Below, piece after piece: positions 21,601 to 32,474 of a stretch of 64,000 nt of DNA. The first letter of the stretch is position 1, and each line of letters starts with the position of its first letter. The position numbers were made by a program, and so were the translations under genes. Below the pieces are notes generated by a model. The model was given only the letters and a program-made list of their open reading frames with translations. It was not told where the DNA came from and searched no databases. This DNA comes from Pseudozyma flocculosa PF-1 (Eukaryota; Basidiomycota; Ustilaginomycetes; Ustilaginales; Ustilaginaceae): assembly GCF_000417875.1 (NCBI RefSeq), contig NW_006920879.1:188130-252129 (forward strand). The letters are read 5' to 3'.

Positions 21601-22131
21601 TAGAGCGCCTTGATTCTCTGCCGATCCGAGGAGAGCTGGCTCTTGCGTTGGAGCAGTGGCTTTGAGATTTGGCATGCGCGGAGCAGGATGGGAGCAAAGC
21701 CAGGTGGGCTCGGGTCAGCGGCGGAACGACATGAGGGTGTACAACGTCCGTCAGGCTCTCACCAATTTTGCCAGCTCCGCTGCGTCCAGCGTCAGGCCAC
21801 ACGAGCTGTAGCTCGAGCTCGACGAGGACGACGATGCGTTCGAGAAGATGCGCCTGCCTGCTGCTGTGTTGTTGGGCTGCGTCGCGCTGTTGTCGCCCAG
21901 CGCCGAACGCAGGTGGGCTATGTCGTCGTGGATCGCGTCGCACTCGGCCTTGAGGCCTTGGGCCTCGCCTTCCACCTTTGCGATCTGGCCATCGACTGCG
22001 CCCTTGAGCGCCTGGTGAAGCAGCTCGAGAGCATCCTGAAGCGCGTTGGGCGGATGTCCGATCTCGGCGTGGAGCGAGGAGAGGCGGTCGGTGGACTGAG
22101 AGAGGAGCGCTGTGAGCGCCGCTACGTCCAT
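18695..22131 (-). CDS. ASE1: Spindle midzone microtubule bundler, Ase1/PRC1/MAP65 family
   Basis: This family crosslinks antiparallel microtubules at the anaphase midzone. Exons are 22131-21763, 21659-20763, 20663-20229 and 20134-18695, all joins in phase 0, giving 1,046 residues. The N-terminal part is helical and coiled coil (MDVAALTALLSQSTDRLSSL, AEIIRCSKEVNQRIERL). The conserved spectrin-like microtubule-binding core is in exons 2-4: RVGWLEAEKHRREALIQNLY, LWAKFDVPEEEMDAF, RERIATLWDALFLTPEER, and EEKMRKRVKVQKPR joined to MESELQKVIPAWEQEHG with FTINGVRYLDEL. The last 400 residues are basic, Ser/Thr/Pro-rich and disordered, with candidate Cdk sites (many TP/SP), including KTPR inside a 15-residue tandem repeat. 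Such tails bind microtubules in the family. It lies head to head with the SIN scaffold gene. Confidence 0.93.
19746..19835. repeat. 45-bp perfect tandem duplication in ASE1
   Basis: Two identical 45-base copies begin at 19746 and 19791. They encode two copies of the 15-residue unit RVGPAASTGLATKTP in the basic tail of Ase1, keeping the frame and doubling a TP site. Perfect identity suggests a recent event. Confidence 0.9.
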
Positions 22132-23308
22132 GTTGTCGACCGGAAGAGAGGCAGAGCACGAGTGTGGCAAGCCACAGTGGCAGTGGTTGTGGTTGTGGTC
22201 GTGGAGCGGAGAAGAGCGCAGTGGTGCAGGGCAGAGCAGTAGAGACGATTCGAAAGGGATGTAGGGGAATGGGCTGCTGCTGCTACTCCCGGCGCTCCAT
22301 GGCCCAGGGGTTCGTGGGCCGGCGATGGCGCGTCGGATGAGAGGGGTTGGCGTTGGCTGCGGACGGTCTGCGCTTCGCAATGCGGCGCGGCGTGAAGGCG
22401 ATGAGGGGATCCGGAGAGGTGGCCTGGCGGTGGTGGCGGCGCCGGTGGTGATGGATGATGGTGGAGGCTCGATGTTGGTGTGCTTTGCCCGGGCAGGCAG
22501 GCCTCGGCGCGCGCGCGCTCGGCGCGTCCTGGCGGCTGCCTGCCTATCGTGGCAGGTTAGGCACCAGGCTGGCTGGCGTGGCTTTGCCCTTGGAGCTTTG
22601 TGTTGCTCTCCCGCCTGCTTCGGTTTCGGTTCAGGGTGGGTCACGTGCAGGACTCGGGCGCTCGGTCGGATCCAGCCGCTCGCTGGCTGGTCGGTGCTCG
22701 GTGCGCCCCCTTGAGACGACGCAGGCCTCAAGCAGGCGATGTCGATCAGCGGCCAGGCTCCACTCAAGCAAGTGAGCATGGCGCCTCGCCTGCTTGCCGT
22801 CGCCGGATGGATCGTGGACCTTGTCGAGGTGGCGAGCGGCCACAGCAAGCAGATGTGCAGATCAGCGAGCGAGCGGGCGAGGCGTGTGCTGCCAGGCCGG
22901 CCTGCAGGGGAGATTTATGCGGGCCCTGCTGTTTGGCAGGCTGTTTGGCAGGCGGGCGGAAATCCAAAACGCGAGAGGTGGACGGCGCGCCTCCTCGCCG
23001 ACGCCGCTGGCCGCTGTCGTCGTCGTCGTGTCTCTTTGGGGCGATTCATCATCCCGACACCATCCCTCTGACTTCTCACCATCTCTTTCTTCCGCCGCGC
23101 AGCGCACCATAGACATCGGAATCGGCCGGTGCCCCTGCAAGTTTCGCCGCAGATGCCGAGCGTGCCGACGGGCACAAGCTGATGCGCACGGCTTTGTTAT
23201 CGGCTCGGCCCCGCCCCTTCCCGCGTCCACTTTCACCCCCGGCAATACCGAGGAACCGGATAGGGCCCAGCCGCCGCCACCATTTCCAGAATCGCTGCTG
23301 CTCACGCC
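22132..23308. other. Intergenic, divergent ASE1 / SIN scaffold promoter region
   Basis: These 1.18 kb have no recognised gene. The region is a shared upstream region of two late-mitotic genes. CpG-rich stretches and short CAGG/CTGC-type repeats are present. Confidence 0.5.
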
Positions 23309-26300
23309 ATGTCGAACGTGCCAGATTCTGGCTCCATCGACGCTCCGCAGCCTTCGTCGGAACCAGAGGAGCAACAGCAGCAGCAGCAGTCGCACGAGGA
23401 GCCAGGAACGCACTCCCCTCGCGCGTCTACGCCTCTTGGACCGCATCCTCAGTCGCCGCCCAAGAAGCCACCATCTCCGATACCCGCCGAAACATCCGCA
23501 ACATCCTTCGTTGACCATGGCGCCGCCGACGCCGCGACAGAAACGTCGAGCGCGACCGAGCCGAACTCTTCGCCTCCGCTCGGGGCTGTCCGCCAGGATT
23601 CCAGCTTGCAGGGGCTCGGCATCAACTTAGACACAGGCGCCCCTGCCAGCACCGCATCGATAACTACCCCAGCAGGCTCGCTCGAGAGCGGGAACGCCGA
23701 AGAGCATGGCGACGATGCGGGCGCGGACCGAGCGGCCAAGGACGAGGCCGACGCGAGAAAGGCCGCGATACAGCCTGCGGTCGCGTCGTCGGTGCCAGAC
23801 TGGATGACCGACGAGCTCGACGAGTCCTGGCGGGAAGCCAGCCAGAGCAACAGCCTGTCGAATGCAGCCGCCATCAACGAAGGGCCTGCAACGCAGTCAG
23901 CAAACACAGACCTGCCAGTCGCGGCCCCCGGGCCTACATCTGCGGCGCTGCAAGAACAGGCTACGGCGACCATCCCGACGCTCGGATCGGTGCGGCTTCC
24001 GACGTCGGGCCTAGGGTCCCGCTCTGTCTCGACGGTGGGAGGCTTCTTTGATGCCCGCGAGTCACTCGGCCGCAGCGGCATGCGTTCGAGCGCCCTGTTG
24101 CAGGGCGATAGCGCTGGCTACCGGAGGTCGAGACTTGGCATGGAACGCTCCCTGACCGACACAGAGCTGCAAGCCGGGCCGTCGACGCCTTCGAAGCGCG
24201 TGCCGAGCCACGCCGTGAGAAGGACTGTGCGGACCGGCGAGGATCAGGAAGGAGACGACGACGACAACAGCGGCGGCGGCGACCGAGGTGCGCACGGTGG
24301 GACCGAGGACCGCGCCGGCTCGAGATCGCCGTCCTCGGCGCCAGAGGACTTTGAGAGCGCCCGCGGGTCGCTCATCGAGCGCTCGAGGCGCCACGCCGAG
24401 ACCAGCGCCTCTGATGATGGCAGGGGCACCTTTATCCACCGAGCAGACGTCTCGTCGCTGCCGCCAATTTTGAGGCCTGCATGGCAAAAGGCTCAGGACC
24501 GAGACGGCGACCCGCACAGCCCAAAGAAGAAGGGGGGAATGTCGGCCATTGGGGGAGACATGTTCACGCCCATGAAGCTACAGACCATGTTCCGGACACC
24601 GACGCCGCCACAGCGACCGCCAATGACGACGACTTCGGACCATGCGCCGGACGAGACGCCGCGCCCGAGGGACGACATCGAAAGGACGCCCAGGATGAAA
24701 GGCGGTGCTCTTGCCGACGACGATCGAGCGCCACCAGCACAGATCACACCTGCGCCTCAGGCAGGCGAGACGTCGGGACGGACCGGCCTCGAGGCTAAGC
24801 TGCCCTCGGCCGCCTTCACTTTCCGCACGCCACAGGCGGGCACTGCCCTGTCGGCAACGCCGAGGCTAGATCCTGCCACTCCCGCGGCAGCAGTGCCCGG
24901 CCAACCTCGGGCAGCTCGAGCCTCGGCCAGACCTGCTTCGGCCGCCGCTGCCTTCGTCCACGGCGGCACCAGTCCGCTCCCTCCAGTCGCCAGCCACCAG
25001 ATGCTGTCGGCCCCCTCGACGCCGCACACGCCGATGCGGCTGTTCAAGTTCAACTACGAGGACGTGGCGACCCGCGCTCGCCTCGAGATGCTCGTCAACC
25101 GCAACGGCACATCCGCCGGCGACACGATGGGCGGAGGCGAGACGGAGCGGGAACGCAAGCGGCTGCGGCTCGACGTCAAGCCCCGCAAGGTCATCAGCGG
25201 CGACCTTATGGCCATGCGTTCCGACGCGCTTCCGACGGCGACGCTGCCCAGTTCCCCAGAGGCAGGCAAGGCCACGCGCGATGGCCGTCCGTCGGCCGTG
25301 GATGTGCCTCAATCCGATCCAAAGGTTCTGCGCGCGACGGGCACGGGGTCGTCGAGGGCGGAGAAGCCTGCCGTCCAGCCTGCTGCCATCCAGCCTGCTA
25401 TGCCTTCTCCGTCCAAGTCGGTTTTGCTGCCTCCGATCGTCGACTATGTCAAGGAGGCGCCCGTCTACATGTCCGCCCTCCAGCAGCAGATGGTGAGGAG
25501 TGTATCCGACATTACGGCCAGCTCCCGGGCGTGGGTCACCGATGAGGACAACGGCGGCGGTGCAAGCGGCAGCAGCGGCGGAAACGACGAAAGCGACCGC
25601 GACCTCAGCGCTGAGCACGACGCCCGGCTCGCACTGCATCGGCATGCGGACGACAGGCAAGAGCTCCTCCCATTCCACCAGGGCTCGGTCCAGGTCATCT
25701 CACCGCTCAGGGAAACGCGGTCGCCGAACCGCCGGTGGAGACAGCGCCGCTCGGCCGTGCGGCACGCTCGCGATGCGGATGCCACCGAGGATATTTCGTC
25801 TACCACTCGATCTCTGGCCTCTCGATCGCCGTCCGGCAGCCCTCTGCGCCTCTCGACGAGACGCCTGCCGCAAAATTCCTCGTTCAACCAGGCGTCGATC
25901 CGCGGCGGCGAGGATGGCAACGACGGCGTCGACGAAGCAAGCATGCCCCCAATGTCATCGACGGTCAGGTCACGCAAGAGCTGGGTCTCTGCCTCGCAGG
26001 CGGTCAACGGCCTCCGCAAGGAGGAGTCGCCTCGGAAGCTGCTACGCCGCTACAGCGCAGCCGCCCAGGCCGAGGAGGAGGTCATGGACGAAGGCGAAGA
26101 CCGCCTGTTCCTGCATTACAGAGACACGGCGCTCGGTGGCAGCTCCGGACCAGATCCGAACCGCCACTGGAGCGACGAGTCGTTCCAGCGGGAGCTCAAG
26201 ATCAAGGAGCTCGAGGAAAAGCTGGCTCGCCGAGCCGCTGAAAAGAGGCGCGCCGATCGCAGCGAGAGCCGCAGCTGGAGTCGCGAGAGCGAGGCGGTCG

Positions 26301-29300
26301 CAGCCGGGGCGTCCGAGGGGCAGAGGCCCTTCTCTCGGCCGCAGTACATTACCTTGCACGAGCCGACCCTGGAGGATGCCAACAACGTCCCGGACGACAG
26401 GGGAGTACGGGTGCGTCGCTCCGACGAACACCACGACGACCAGTCGGATACATGGGAGGACGACCCTGCCGAGGCCGCGGAGGCCGGCGCTACTCGGAGG
26501 GTGCAGGACGGCATCGTCCTCTACGATTCCGAGCGGGTATCGATGTCCGAGCCAGCCGCGCCGCCGACGCGAACCCTTCGCAGCGTCGTTTCCGAGGCTC
26601 AGCTTCGACCCTCTGCCGATGCATACGGCGTGAGGAGGGGCTACCAAACATGGCAGGAAGCGGGGCCCTCCCGCCAGGAATGGCAGGAGCGTGCGCAACC
26701 GTCACTGCAGCCGCAGCGGCACCGGCAGCAGCACAGCGTCGACTTTGCCGGACCGCGCCATCCATCGACTGCGAGCGTCGGAGCCAAGCCGAATTTCGCA
26801 TCGTCTTCAAGATACCTGTCTTCGGGCTACGGCGATGACGAGGGTTGCCGCGGCGAGCGAACCGTGTCGTCCAACACGCTGGTCGACGACCGGAACCGGG
26901 AGTCCTACGACAGCCGCGTCAACCTCAATGCCAGTATCCGCAGCACCCTGGCTCTCGGGGCCGATCCCAGCGCGATCGTCAACAGCCTAGGTGGCGCCAC
27001 AATCACGCGCAAGGGAAGCATGCTCAACATCAGCCAGATCCCGGACGAGGAAGTCGAGCAGCTCGGCGGCGAAAATCTGCGCTACGACAGAGAAAGGAAT
27101 CGCTGGATCAAGGTGTCCAAGAAGCCCTCGTCGGAGAGCCTCAGGGGTCAGGCCAGCGCGGTGGCGACAGAGTCTGCCAACGATCTCGGCGACACAGCCA
27201 GGGGTCGGGGCTCTGCGTTTGGGCGGCGCAGCACCACTCGCACGCCCGTCGAGCCCATGATACCCGAGGCTTCGATTGAGACCTCGCAGGCAGGGATGCT
27301 GCAAGAGACGTCGTCGGGCGCACAAAGCCGGGCGCAGGCGAGATCAGGCCAACACGGCAATCCAGCTGTCCTTCCGTCTGCAGGATTCACGAGCGCGGCT
27401 GTCGAGAACAGCATCGCACAGGACGGCAGGCTAAGCGACAGCAGTGACCCTTTCAAGGACTTCGAGAGCTTCGGACAAAGCACCACGGCGGCGGACCACA
27501 GCGTCGCAGAGGCACGACCGCAAAGCAAGGCGGATTCCACGGCGGAGGACAGGCATGCGAGCACTGCTCCTGATCCGAGCGCTGGGATGCGTCAACAGCC
27601 GCCCATCGAAAAGACCGTGCGGAAGCCGACGCAGAGGCCGAACCTGACTCCCGCCGCTTCGCAGCCTGCCCTTCCAACATACTCGACGCCCTTGGCGAGC
27701 CAGGCCCGCGTCGTCTCCGGACCACCGGCCTTCCACTCAGTGCAGCGGCCGATCAATACGATGCCGAGGGCGCAGTCCGCGCTGCGCAACGTCGTCACCT
27801 ACAGCCCGGACGTCACGATGCGTAGCAGCGGAAGCGCGACGACTGCTGAAGGCGGCACCGTCGAAGTGCGAGCGCCGGAAGCAAGCTCAGCGCAGGAGCG
27901 CGATGCCGTTCAGACGCAGCGCCAAGTGCAACCTCCGGCGGATGCCCAACACGAGGCTCGCCAAAGCAGAGCCGGCGATCTGGCAGCTGCTCCGCCAACT
28001 ACGCGAGCGCAGCGCACCGAGCGCAACCTGGCCGAGCGCAATTTGACCGAGGCAGCCGGTCGGCACGATCTGCACCCGGCGACACCTGAGCGGCGCAACA
28101 CGGCGCCAGCCGCCAGCTACCTCACGCCGCCGAGGTCGATCCTCAAGCCATCGCCCTCCTCGCACACTGCTGCAGGCCAGAACTCGAGGTCGGGCGACCT
28201 CTACCGTGCATCGCCGAATCCAGCGAGTGCGAACAGGACCATCAGCTTCGCAGAAGCTCACACACTGCACCGGTATGAGGGGCCACAGTCGGCACGGCAT
28301 CACCGAGACAATCAGCTCGCTGCCGCCACCGATGCAGACGCTAGCGACCTGAGCCAGAGCATGGATGTGGACTGGAGCGAGGAAGCGGACGACGACGACG
28401 ACGACGACCGGACCGCCCGGCAAGGTGCTTACGGCCGCGAGCGCTGGACCGCACCGCAGGCTGCCGACGGACCGACCTCGACCATGAACCGCACCGACGC
28501 CATCTCGCGAGCCCTTCAGCAGCTGGCCGACCTGACGTTGCAGTCCGAGGCAGGTCCCAAACCGGCAGCTAAGCCGTACAATGCCGGGACGCCCTCGACG
28601 AAACGGCGGATACCCTCACACACGGCTGCCGGGGATGCGGCCGATGGGCGGTCACCCTGGTCATACGCCGCCCTCCGCCGGCCTCGCAAGGTGCGGGACC
28701 CGTACCGGTACGACGACGATGAGGACGGAGAGGCGGTCGACGACACCTACGACGAGCTGCGGGGCTACCCGGACATGACGTTGCTGACCGACGCTTCGTT
28801 CAACGTGGCGCACGATAAGATCCTCGAGGTCATCACCGACGTCGAGCCATGGGAGCCCGGGTGGGAGCAGCTCCAGGCGATCGATATGAGCGGGCGTCGG
28901 GTGGAGTCGTGCTTGCGGCTGAAGGAGTTTCTGCCCAGCCTCGAGGAGGTCAAGCTGGACCGCAACGAGCTGGCCTACCTGACGGGTTTGCCGCCCAGCG
29001 TGCGGAACCTGTCTATCAGCCGGAACCGCATCACGCAGCTCGCCTCCTTTGGCCAGCTCCTCAACCTCGAGAGGCTCGACATCAGCCACAACCAGATCGA
29101 GACCCTCAGCCACCTCGAGTGCTTGAAGCACCTCCACACGCTCATCGCCGATCACGTCCACGTGTCGTCGTTGGACGGCATCAACCGCCTTCCCGGCCTG
29201 GTTCACCTGAGTCTGTCCGGCAACCTGCTGAGGGGCGTCAACCTGGAGCGGACCGCATGGCGGGATCTCGAGACGCTCAACCTCTCGCACAACGCTCTGA

Positions 29301-30580
29301 TCACAGTGCGCGGCCTCGGCACGCTCCGGCGGCTGAGGTCGCTCAACCTCGATCACAACCGACTTTCGCGCGTCGACTTGGAACCCTCGATGCCAAAGCT
29401 GCGCGCGATGCGGATCAGCGGCAACCCTTCGCTCACCAGCCTGGACGTTTTGCCGGCGAGGAAGCTGCGCACCCTCTACGCCGACTACTGCGCGCTCGAC
29501 TCGATCCAGAATCTCGAGAGCCTGACGCGGCTCGACAACCTCAGCATGCGCCAGCAGGTCGAGGCGCGCGTCGTCTGGCCGGCCCGCCACCTGCGCGACA
29601 CGCGCCGCCTGTTCTTCTCGGGCAACGCGTTCCCGCAGGGGCTCGATTTTGAGGCGCTGCCGAGCGCCGCCTCTGCCACTTCGCCACCCGAGCTGCAGCT
29701 GCGTCGGCAACCGGCACCGATGGTCCGCTTCCTCAACCTCGTCTACCTCGAGCTGGCGGCGTGCCAGCTAACGGCGCTGCCCGTCGAGCTACCGGAGCTG
29801 GCGCCCAACCTGCGGTCGCTCAACCTCGACCACAACCTCATCTCGACGCTGCCGCCTCTCGCGGGAATGCAGCGTCTCAAGAGGCTCAGCGTCGTTGGGT
29901 GCCGCATCAAGAAGTCCAAGTCGATCATCAAGGCGATTCGCGGGCTCGACGAGCTGCAGGTCATTGACACGCGCACCAACCCTTGCACCCTGGGCCTCTA
30001 CCCTCCGCTCATGATCCCAGCCGGCGCCCTGGATCCGGCTCGTCCAGGTGGGCAGGGCTACAGCAGCCCCTCGGTCGCAGCGGCCCACCTCCCTCCCGTG
30101 CCCAGCCCCGCCGTCGTTCAGCCAGATCGCGCCAGGCACGACGCCAAGCGCGCCGAGAGCGACAGGCGCGCCGCCGAACGGCAGGCGGAAAAGTCGTATT
30201 TCCACAAGCGTCAACCCCCGCTTGTCGATCCGGCGCTCTACGACGACGATGACGAAGACGGCGAGGATCGTGGTTATGGCTACGACGACGACGACGACCG
30301 CATCTCTGCAGCTGGTGGTCATGGCGAGACGAAGGTAGACGAGCGCGGAAGGGCAGTGACGCAGCCCAGCGTCACGGCCCTGTTCCTTGCCGCCGACCAG
30401 CGTTTCTACGGCACGCTCCCTGCCGGATTCCAGGAGAAGCGCGCGCTCCACCGCGGCCTCATGGCCATGAGCTGCGCCCGCCTCAGCTGGGTCGACGGCC
30501 TCTTTATCGAGGAGGAGGAAGTCCTGAGGGCCGAGGAGATCGTCTATGCCCAGCAGCGCGGTCAGGCCGAGGGGCGGTGA
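23309..30580 (+). CDS. Nud1/Cdc11-like LRR scaffold of the septation/mitotic exit network
   Basis: Single exon of 2,423 residues. The C-terminal quarter (about 1850-2240) holds a leucine-rich repeat array of the SDS22-like type: LPSLEEVKLDRNELAYLTGL, VRNLSISRNRITQLASFGQL, LERLDISHNQIETLSHL, LETLNLSHNALITVRGLGTL, LRSLNLDHNRLSRVDL, NLRSLNLDHNLISTLPPL. It ends with the capping stretch DTRTNPCTLGLYPPL. This layout matches spindle-pole-body scaffolds Nud1 (budding yeast) and Cdc11 (fission yeast), which anchor the mitotic exit or septation network. Those proteins are about 850-1,050 residues. Here some 1,850 mostly disordered residues rich in Ser, Ala, Arg and TP/SP sites precede the repeats, and an acidic run plus a short conserved-looking tail (LMAMSCARLSWVDGLFIEEEEV) follows. 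The family call rests on the LRR block alone. Confidence 0.85.
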   Translation: MSNVPDSGSIDAPQPSSEPEEQQQQQQSHEEPGTHSPRASTPLGPHPQSPPKKPPSPIPAETSATSFVDHGAADAATETSSATEPNSSPPLGAVRQDSSLQGLGINLDTGAPASTASITTPAGSLESGNAEEHGDDAGADRAAKDEADARKAAIQPAVASSVPDWMTDELDESWREASQSNSLSNAAAINEGPATQSANTDLPVAAPGPTSAALQEQATATIPTLGSVRLPTSGLGSRSVSTVGGFFDARESLGRSGMRSSALLQGDSAGYRRSRLGMERSLTDTELQAGPSTPSKRVPSHAVRRTVRTGEDQEGDDDDNSGGGDRGAHGGTEDRAGSRSPSSAPEDFESARGSLIERSRRHAETSASDDGRGTFIHRADVSSLPPILRPAWQKAQDRDGDPHSPKKKGGMSAIGGDMFTPMKLQTMFRTPTPPQRPPMTTTSDHAPDETPRPRDDIERTPRMKGGALADDDRAPPAQITPAPQAGETSGRTGLEAKLPSAAFTFRTPQAGTALSATPRLDPATPAAAVPGQPRAARASARPASAAAAFVHGGTSPLPPVASHQMLSAPSTPHTPMRLFKFNYEDVATRARLEMLVNRNGTSAGDTMGGGETERERKRLRLDVKPRKVISGDLMAMRSDALPTATLPSSPEAGKATRDGRPSAVDVPQSDPKVLRATGTGSSRAEKPAVQPAAIQPAMPSPSKSVLLPPIVDYVKEAPVYMSALQQQMVRSVSDITASSRAWVTDEDNGGGASGSSGGNDESDRDLSAEHDARLALHRHADDRQELLPFHQGSVQVISPLRETRSPNRRWRQRRSAVRHARDADATEDISSTTRSLASRSPSGSPLRLSTRRLPQNSSFNQASIRGGEDGNDGVDEASMPPMSSTVRSRKSWVSASQAVNGLRKEESPRKLLRRYSAAAQAEEEVMDEGEDRLFLHYRDTALGGSSGPDPNRHWSDESFQRELKIKELEEKLARRAAEKRRADRSESRSWSRESEAVAAGASEGQRPFSRPQYITLHEPTLEDANNVPDDRGVRVRRSDEHHDDQSDTWEDDPAEAAEAGATRRVQDGIVLYDSERVSMSEPAAPPTRTLRSVVSEAQLRPSADAYGVRRGYQTWQEAGPSRQEWQERAQPSLQPQRHRQQHSVDFAGPRHPSTASVGAKPNFASSSRYLSSGYGDDEGCRGERTVSSNTLVDDRNRESYDSRVNLNASIRSTLALGADPSAIVNSLGGATITRKGSMLNISQIPDEEVEQLGGENLRYDRERNRWIKVSKKPSSESLRGQASAVATESANDLGDTARGRGSAFGRRSTTRTPVEPMIPEASIETSQAGMLQETSSGAQSRAQARSGQHGNPAVLPSAGFTSAAVENSIAQDGRLSDSSDPFKDFESFGQSTTAADHSVAEARPQSKADSTAEDRHASTAPDPSAGMRQQPPIEKTVRKPTQRPNLTPAASQPALPTYSTPLASQARVVSGPPAFHSVQRPINTMPRAQSALRNVVTYSPDVTMRSSGSATTAEGGTVEVRAPEASSAQERDAVQTQRQVQPPADAQHEARQSRAGDLAAAPPTTRAQRTERNLAERNLTEAAGRHDLHPATPERRNTAPAASYLTPPRSILKPSPSSHTAAGQNSRSGDLYRASPNPASANRTISFAEAHTLHRYEGPQSARHHRDNQLAAATDADASDLSQSMDVDWSEEADDDDDDDRTARQGAYGRERWTAPQAADGPTSTMNRTDAISRALQQLADLTLQSEAGPKPAAKPYNAGTPSTKRRIPSHTAAGDAADGRSPWSYAALRRPRKVRDPYRYDDDEDGEAVDDTYDELRGYPDMTLLTDASFNVAHDKILEVITDVEPWEPGWEQLQAIDMSGRRVESCLRLKEFLPSLEEVKLDRNELAYLTGLPPSVRNLSISRNRITQLASFGQLLNLERLDISHNQIETLSHLECLKHLHTLIADHVHVSSLDGINRLPGLVHLSLSGNLLRGVNLERTAWRDLETLNLSHNALITVRGLGTLRRLRSLNLDHNRLSRVDLEPSMPKLRAMRISGNPSLTSLDVLPARKLRTLYADYCALDSIQNLESLTRLDNLSMRQQVEARVVWPARHLRDTRRLFFSGNAFPQGLDFEALPSAASATSPPELQLRRQPAPMVRFLNLVYLELAACQLTALPVELPELAPNLRSLNLDHNLISTLPPLAGMQRLKRLSVVGCRIKKSKSIIKAIRGLDELQVIDTRTNPCTLGLYPPLMIPAGALDPARPGGQGYSSPSVAAAHLPPVPSPAVVQPDRARHDAKRAESDRRAAERQAEKSYFHKRQPPLVDPALYDDDDEDGEDRGYGYDDDDDRISAAGGHGETKVDERGRAVTQPSVTALFLAADQRFYGTLPAGFQEKRALHRGLMAMSCARLSWVDGLFIEEEEVLRAEEIVYAQQRGQAEGR

Positions 30581-30831
30581 ACGGCCCCAGCTGCCATTTA
30601 GACCGCGACCGGCTCGAGGGCGGCGATTTCTTGCCATTGCTTGGTCAATGAGACGTGCATCCCAAATCCACTCCTCCTTGTACTCCCCTCGACAGTCGTG
30701 TAGCCTGCTGCTATCCCTCTACGAACTCTGCCTGCTACGAAGAATGTACTTGTACCGATCTCGCTGTTCCCCAACGATGCCCTGTACCGCTTTAGAACCA
30801 CGCAGCCCGTTGGCAGCGCCTCGAGAGCGCC

Positions 30832-32474
30832 TCACAGCGTTCTGACGCTCCTCATCTGCGTCGCCGCGTCTTCGACGTCGTCGTCCGCCTCGGCCTCATC
30901 GTTTGCCTCGTTGCGAAGGCAGTTGTCGAGGTAGGCCCTCAGCTTGAATGCGAGCGACGAGACGCCGCCCTTTTTGTGGCACACGACGCTGCACAGCGCC
31001 ACGATGATCTCCTCGGCGAGCAGCGTATCCTTTGCCCTGCGCAGGAGCGTGTCGAGGTGGCGCGCATCCCGACGCTGCGACTCGGCAGAGTCCGGCGCGG
31101 TGCCGCAAGCCTCTCCGGACAGGGTCGCGTCGACGAGGCGGGCATCGATGACGCCGCCGTTGAGCACTAGTCGGGCGAGTTCGTTGCGTCGTCGTCTCGG
31201 CGCCGATTGCAGCGCCAGCACCGCCAGCGCCTTGATTAGCTGGTCCAGGGCGAGCTTCAGCTCCTCGTCGCCGTCGACCGTGGCAGCCATCTTGGTGAGG
31301 GCAAAGGCGCAGGGCAGGAGGCCGCGCCAGTGTGGGCCTCGGTTGGCCAGGAACATGGCGAGGCTTTCGACCGCCAGCCTCCACTGGCCCATCTCGACGC
31401 TCAGCTGCCCCATCGACAGCGCCGTACCGGGGCAGATGGTCCAGTTCTGGAGCTTGAGCCGGTCGTTGTTGACCACCAGCAGATCGTTGGCTGGGTCCCG
31501 GACGACAAGGTTGCGGAAGCCACGATCGAGGTCGCCGGCTCCTCGGCGCACTTCTGTGTAGGCGACGTTGAGCAAGCCCAGGGCGATGCTGCGGACAGGG
31601 TGGTTGGACAGATGGTAGAGGCTGTCGTGCGACGGGCCCGAGTCAGGGGGCCTTTCGAGTCGGGCCGTCCAGGTTTCGACGCTGATGTCTGCGCCAAAGC
31701 TGGCAGGGTCCCACGCCGCAGAAGTCGGCTGGGACTGCAGCTTGGCCAGGCTCAGGACACTGCGTAGCCCAGCGTCGAGGAGCTCTTTGGTGGGTCCCTT
31801 GACATCACCCGTTGCCCTCTTGGTGGCCTTGGTCTTGGTCGCCGGCTTCGCGGGATCCGTAAGCTCGGAAGAGCGCGGCGGACGAGGGAACGGGTCGAGT
31901 GGGTTTGCAGTCTCGATATCGAGCCGTAGTGGCAGGTCCATCGAGTATAGGAAGGAGGTAGCGTACGCAAGGGCGAGGTCGAACCGGCCGGTCGAGTAGA
32001 GGTAGTCGATGGTCCATTCTGTTGCAGGAGCGCGAAGAAGCGTGGTCGCACGAGTCAGCTATCAATCTTGTCAGGCTCTCGGCGCCGAAGCAGCGCAGTC
32101 TCTCGCTCACCCTGGTCGAGCGACTGGCGCTTGTTCTCTATCCGCGCTCGCCTCAGCTCGGTCGGAGATGGGACGCGGAAGCGCGCCACATCGACTTTGC
32201 CGTTGGCATCGCGGAGCGAGGACGACGACGGCAGGTACCATGCCTCGTCCTCGATCTTGACGGTATAGTCCCTGCGTGCGCGCTGGAAAGCAGCTTCGAG
32301 CCTGGCTGCTTTCGGATCGACGGGGGCGTCGTCGGTCGCTGCTGGCGAGGTGCTCTCGCCGATGCTGAGCGTGATGTCAAAGTTGCCAAAGAGGCCATCC
32401 TCGACGTTGGACAGGTCGACCTGGTCCGCCTCTGTCGTTGCCGGCGGCGCAGGCGTAAGTCTGGGTGGTTCCAT
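30832..32474 (-). CDS. Unrecognised two-exon protein, helical, TPR-like
   Basis: Exon 1 is 32474-32111, the intron is 32110-32019 (GTGAGC...CAG), and exon 2 is 32018-30832; the product is 516 residues. The family is not recognised. An acidic N-terminal part (DLSNVEDGLFGNFDITLSI) is followed by a charged helix (RLEAAFQRARRDYTVKIEDE). Across the splice the chain runs into EWTIDYLYSTGRFDLALAYA, and later come SLGQLSVEMGQWRLAVESL-like stretches. The alternation of helices with G-x-F/W-x-x-A patterns resembles tetratricopeptide-type repeats; this is inference. The tail is acidic (EADDDVEDAATQMRSVRTL). It is divergent from the ADP1-like transporter gene. Gene structure is well supported by phase and splice signals, function is not. 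Confidence 0.75.

Noticed and set aside
20067..21665. 532-codon plus-strand open frame opposite ASE1
   Set aside because: It overlaps three well-supported ASE1 exons and crosses their introns without respect for splice sites; no recognisable sequence.
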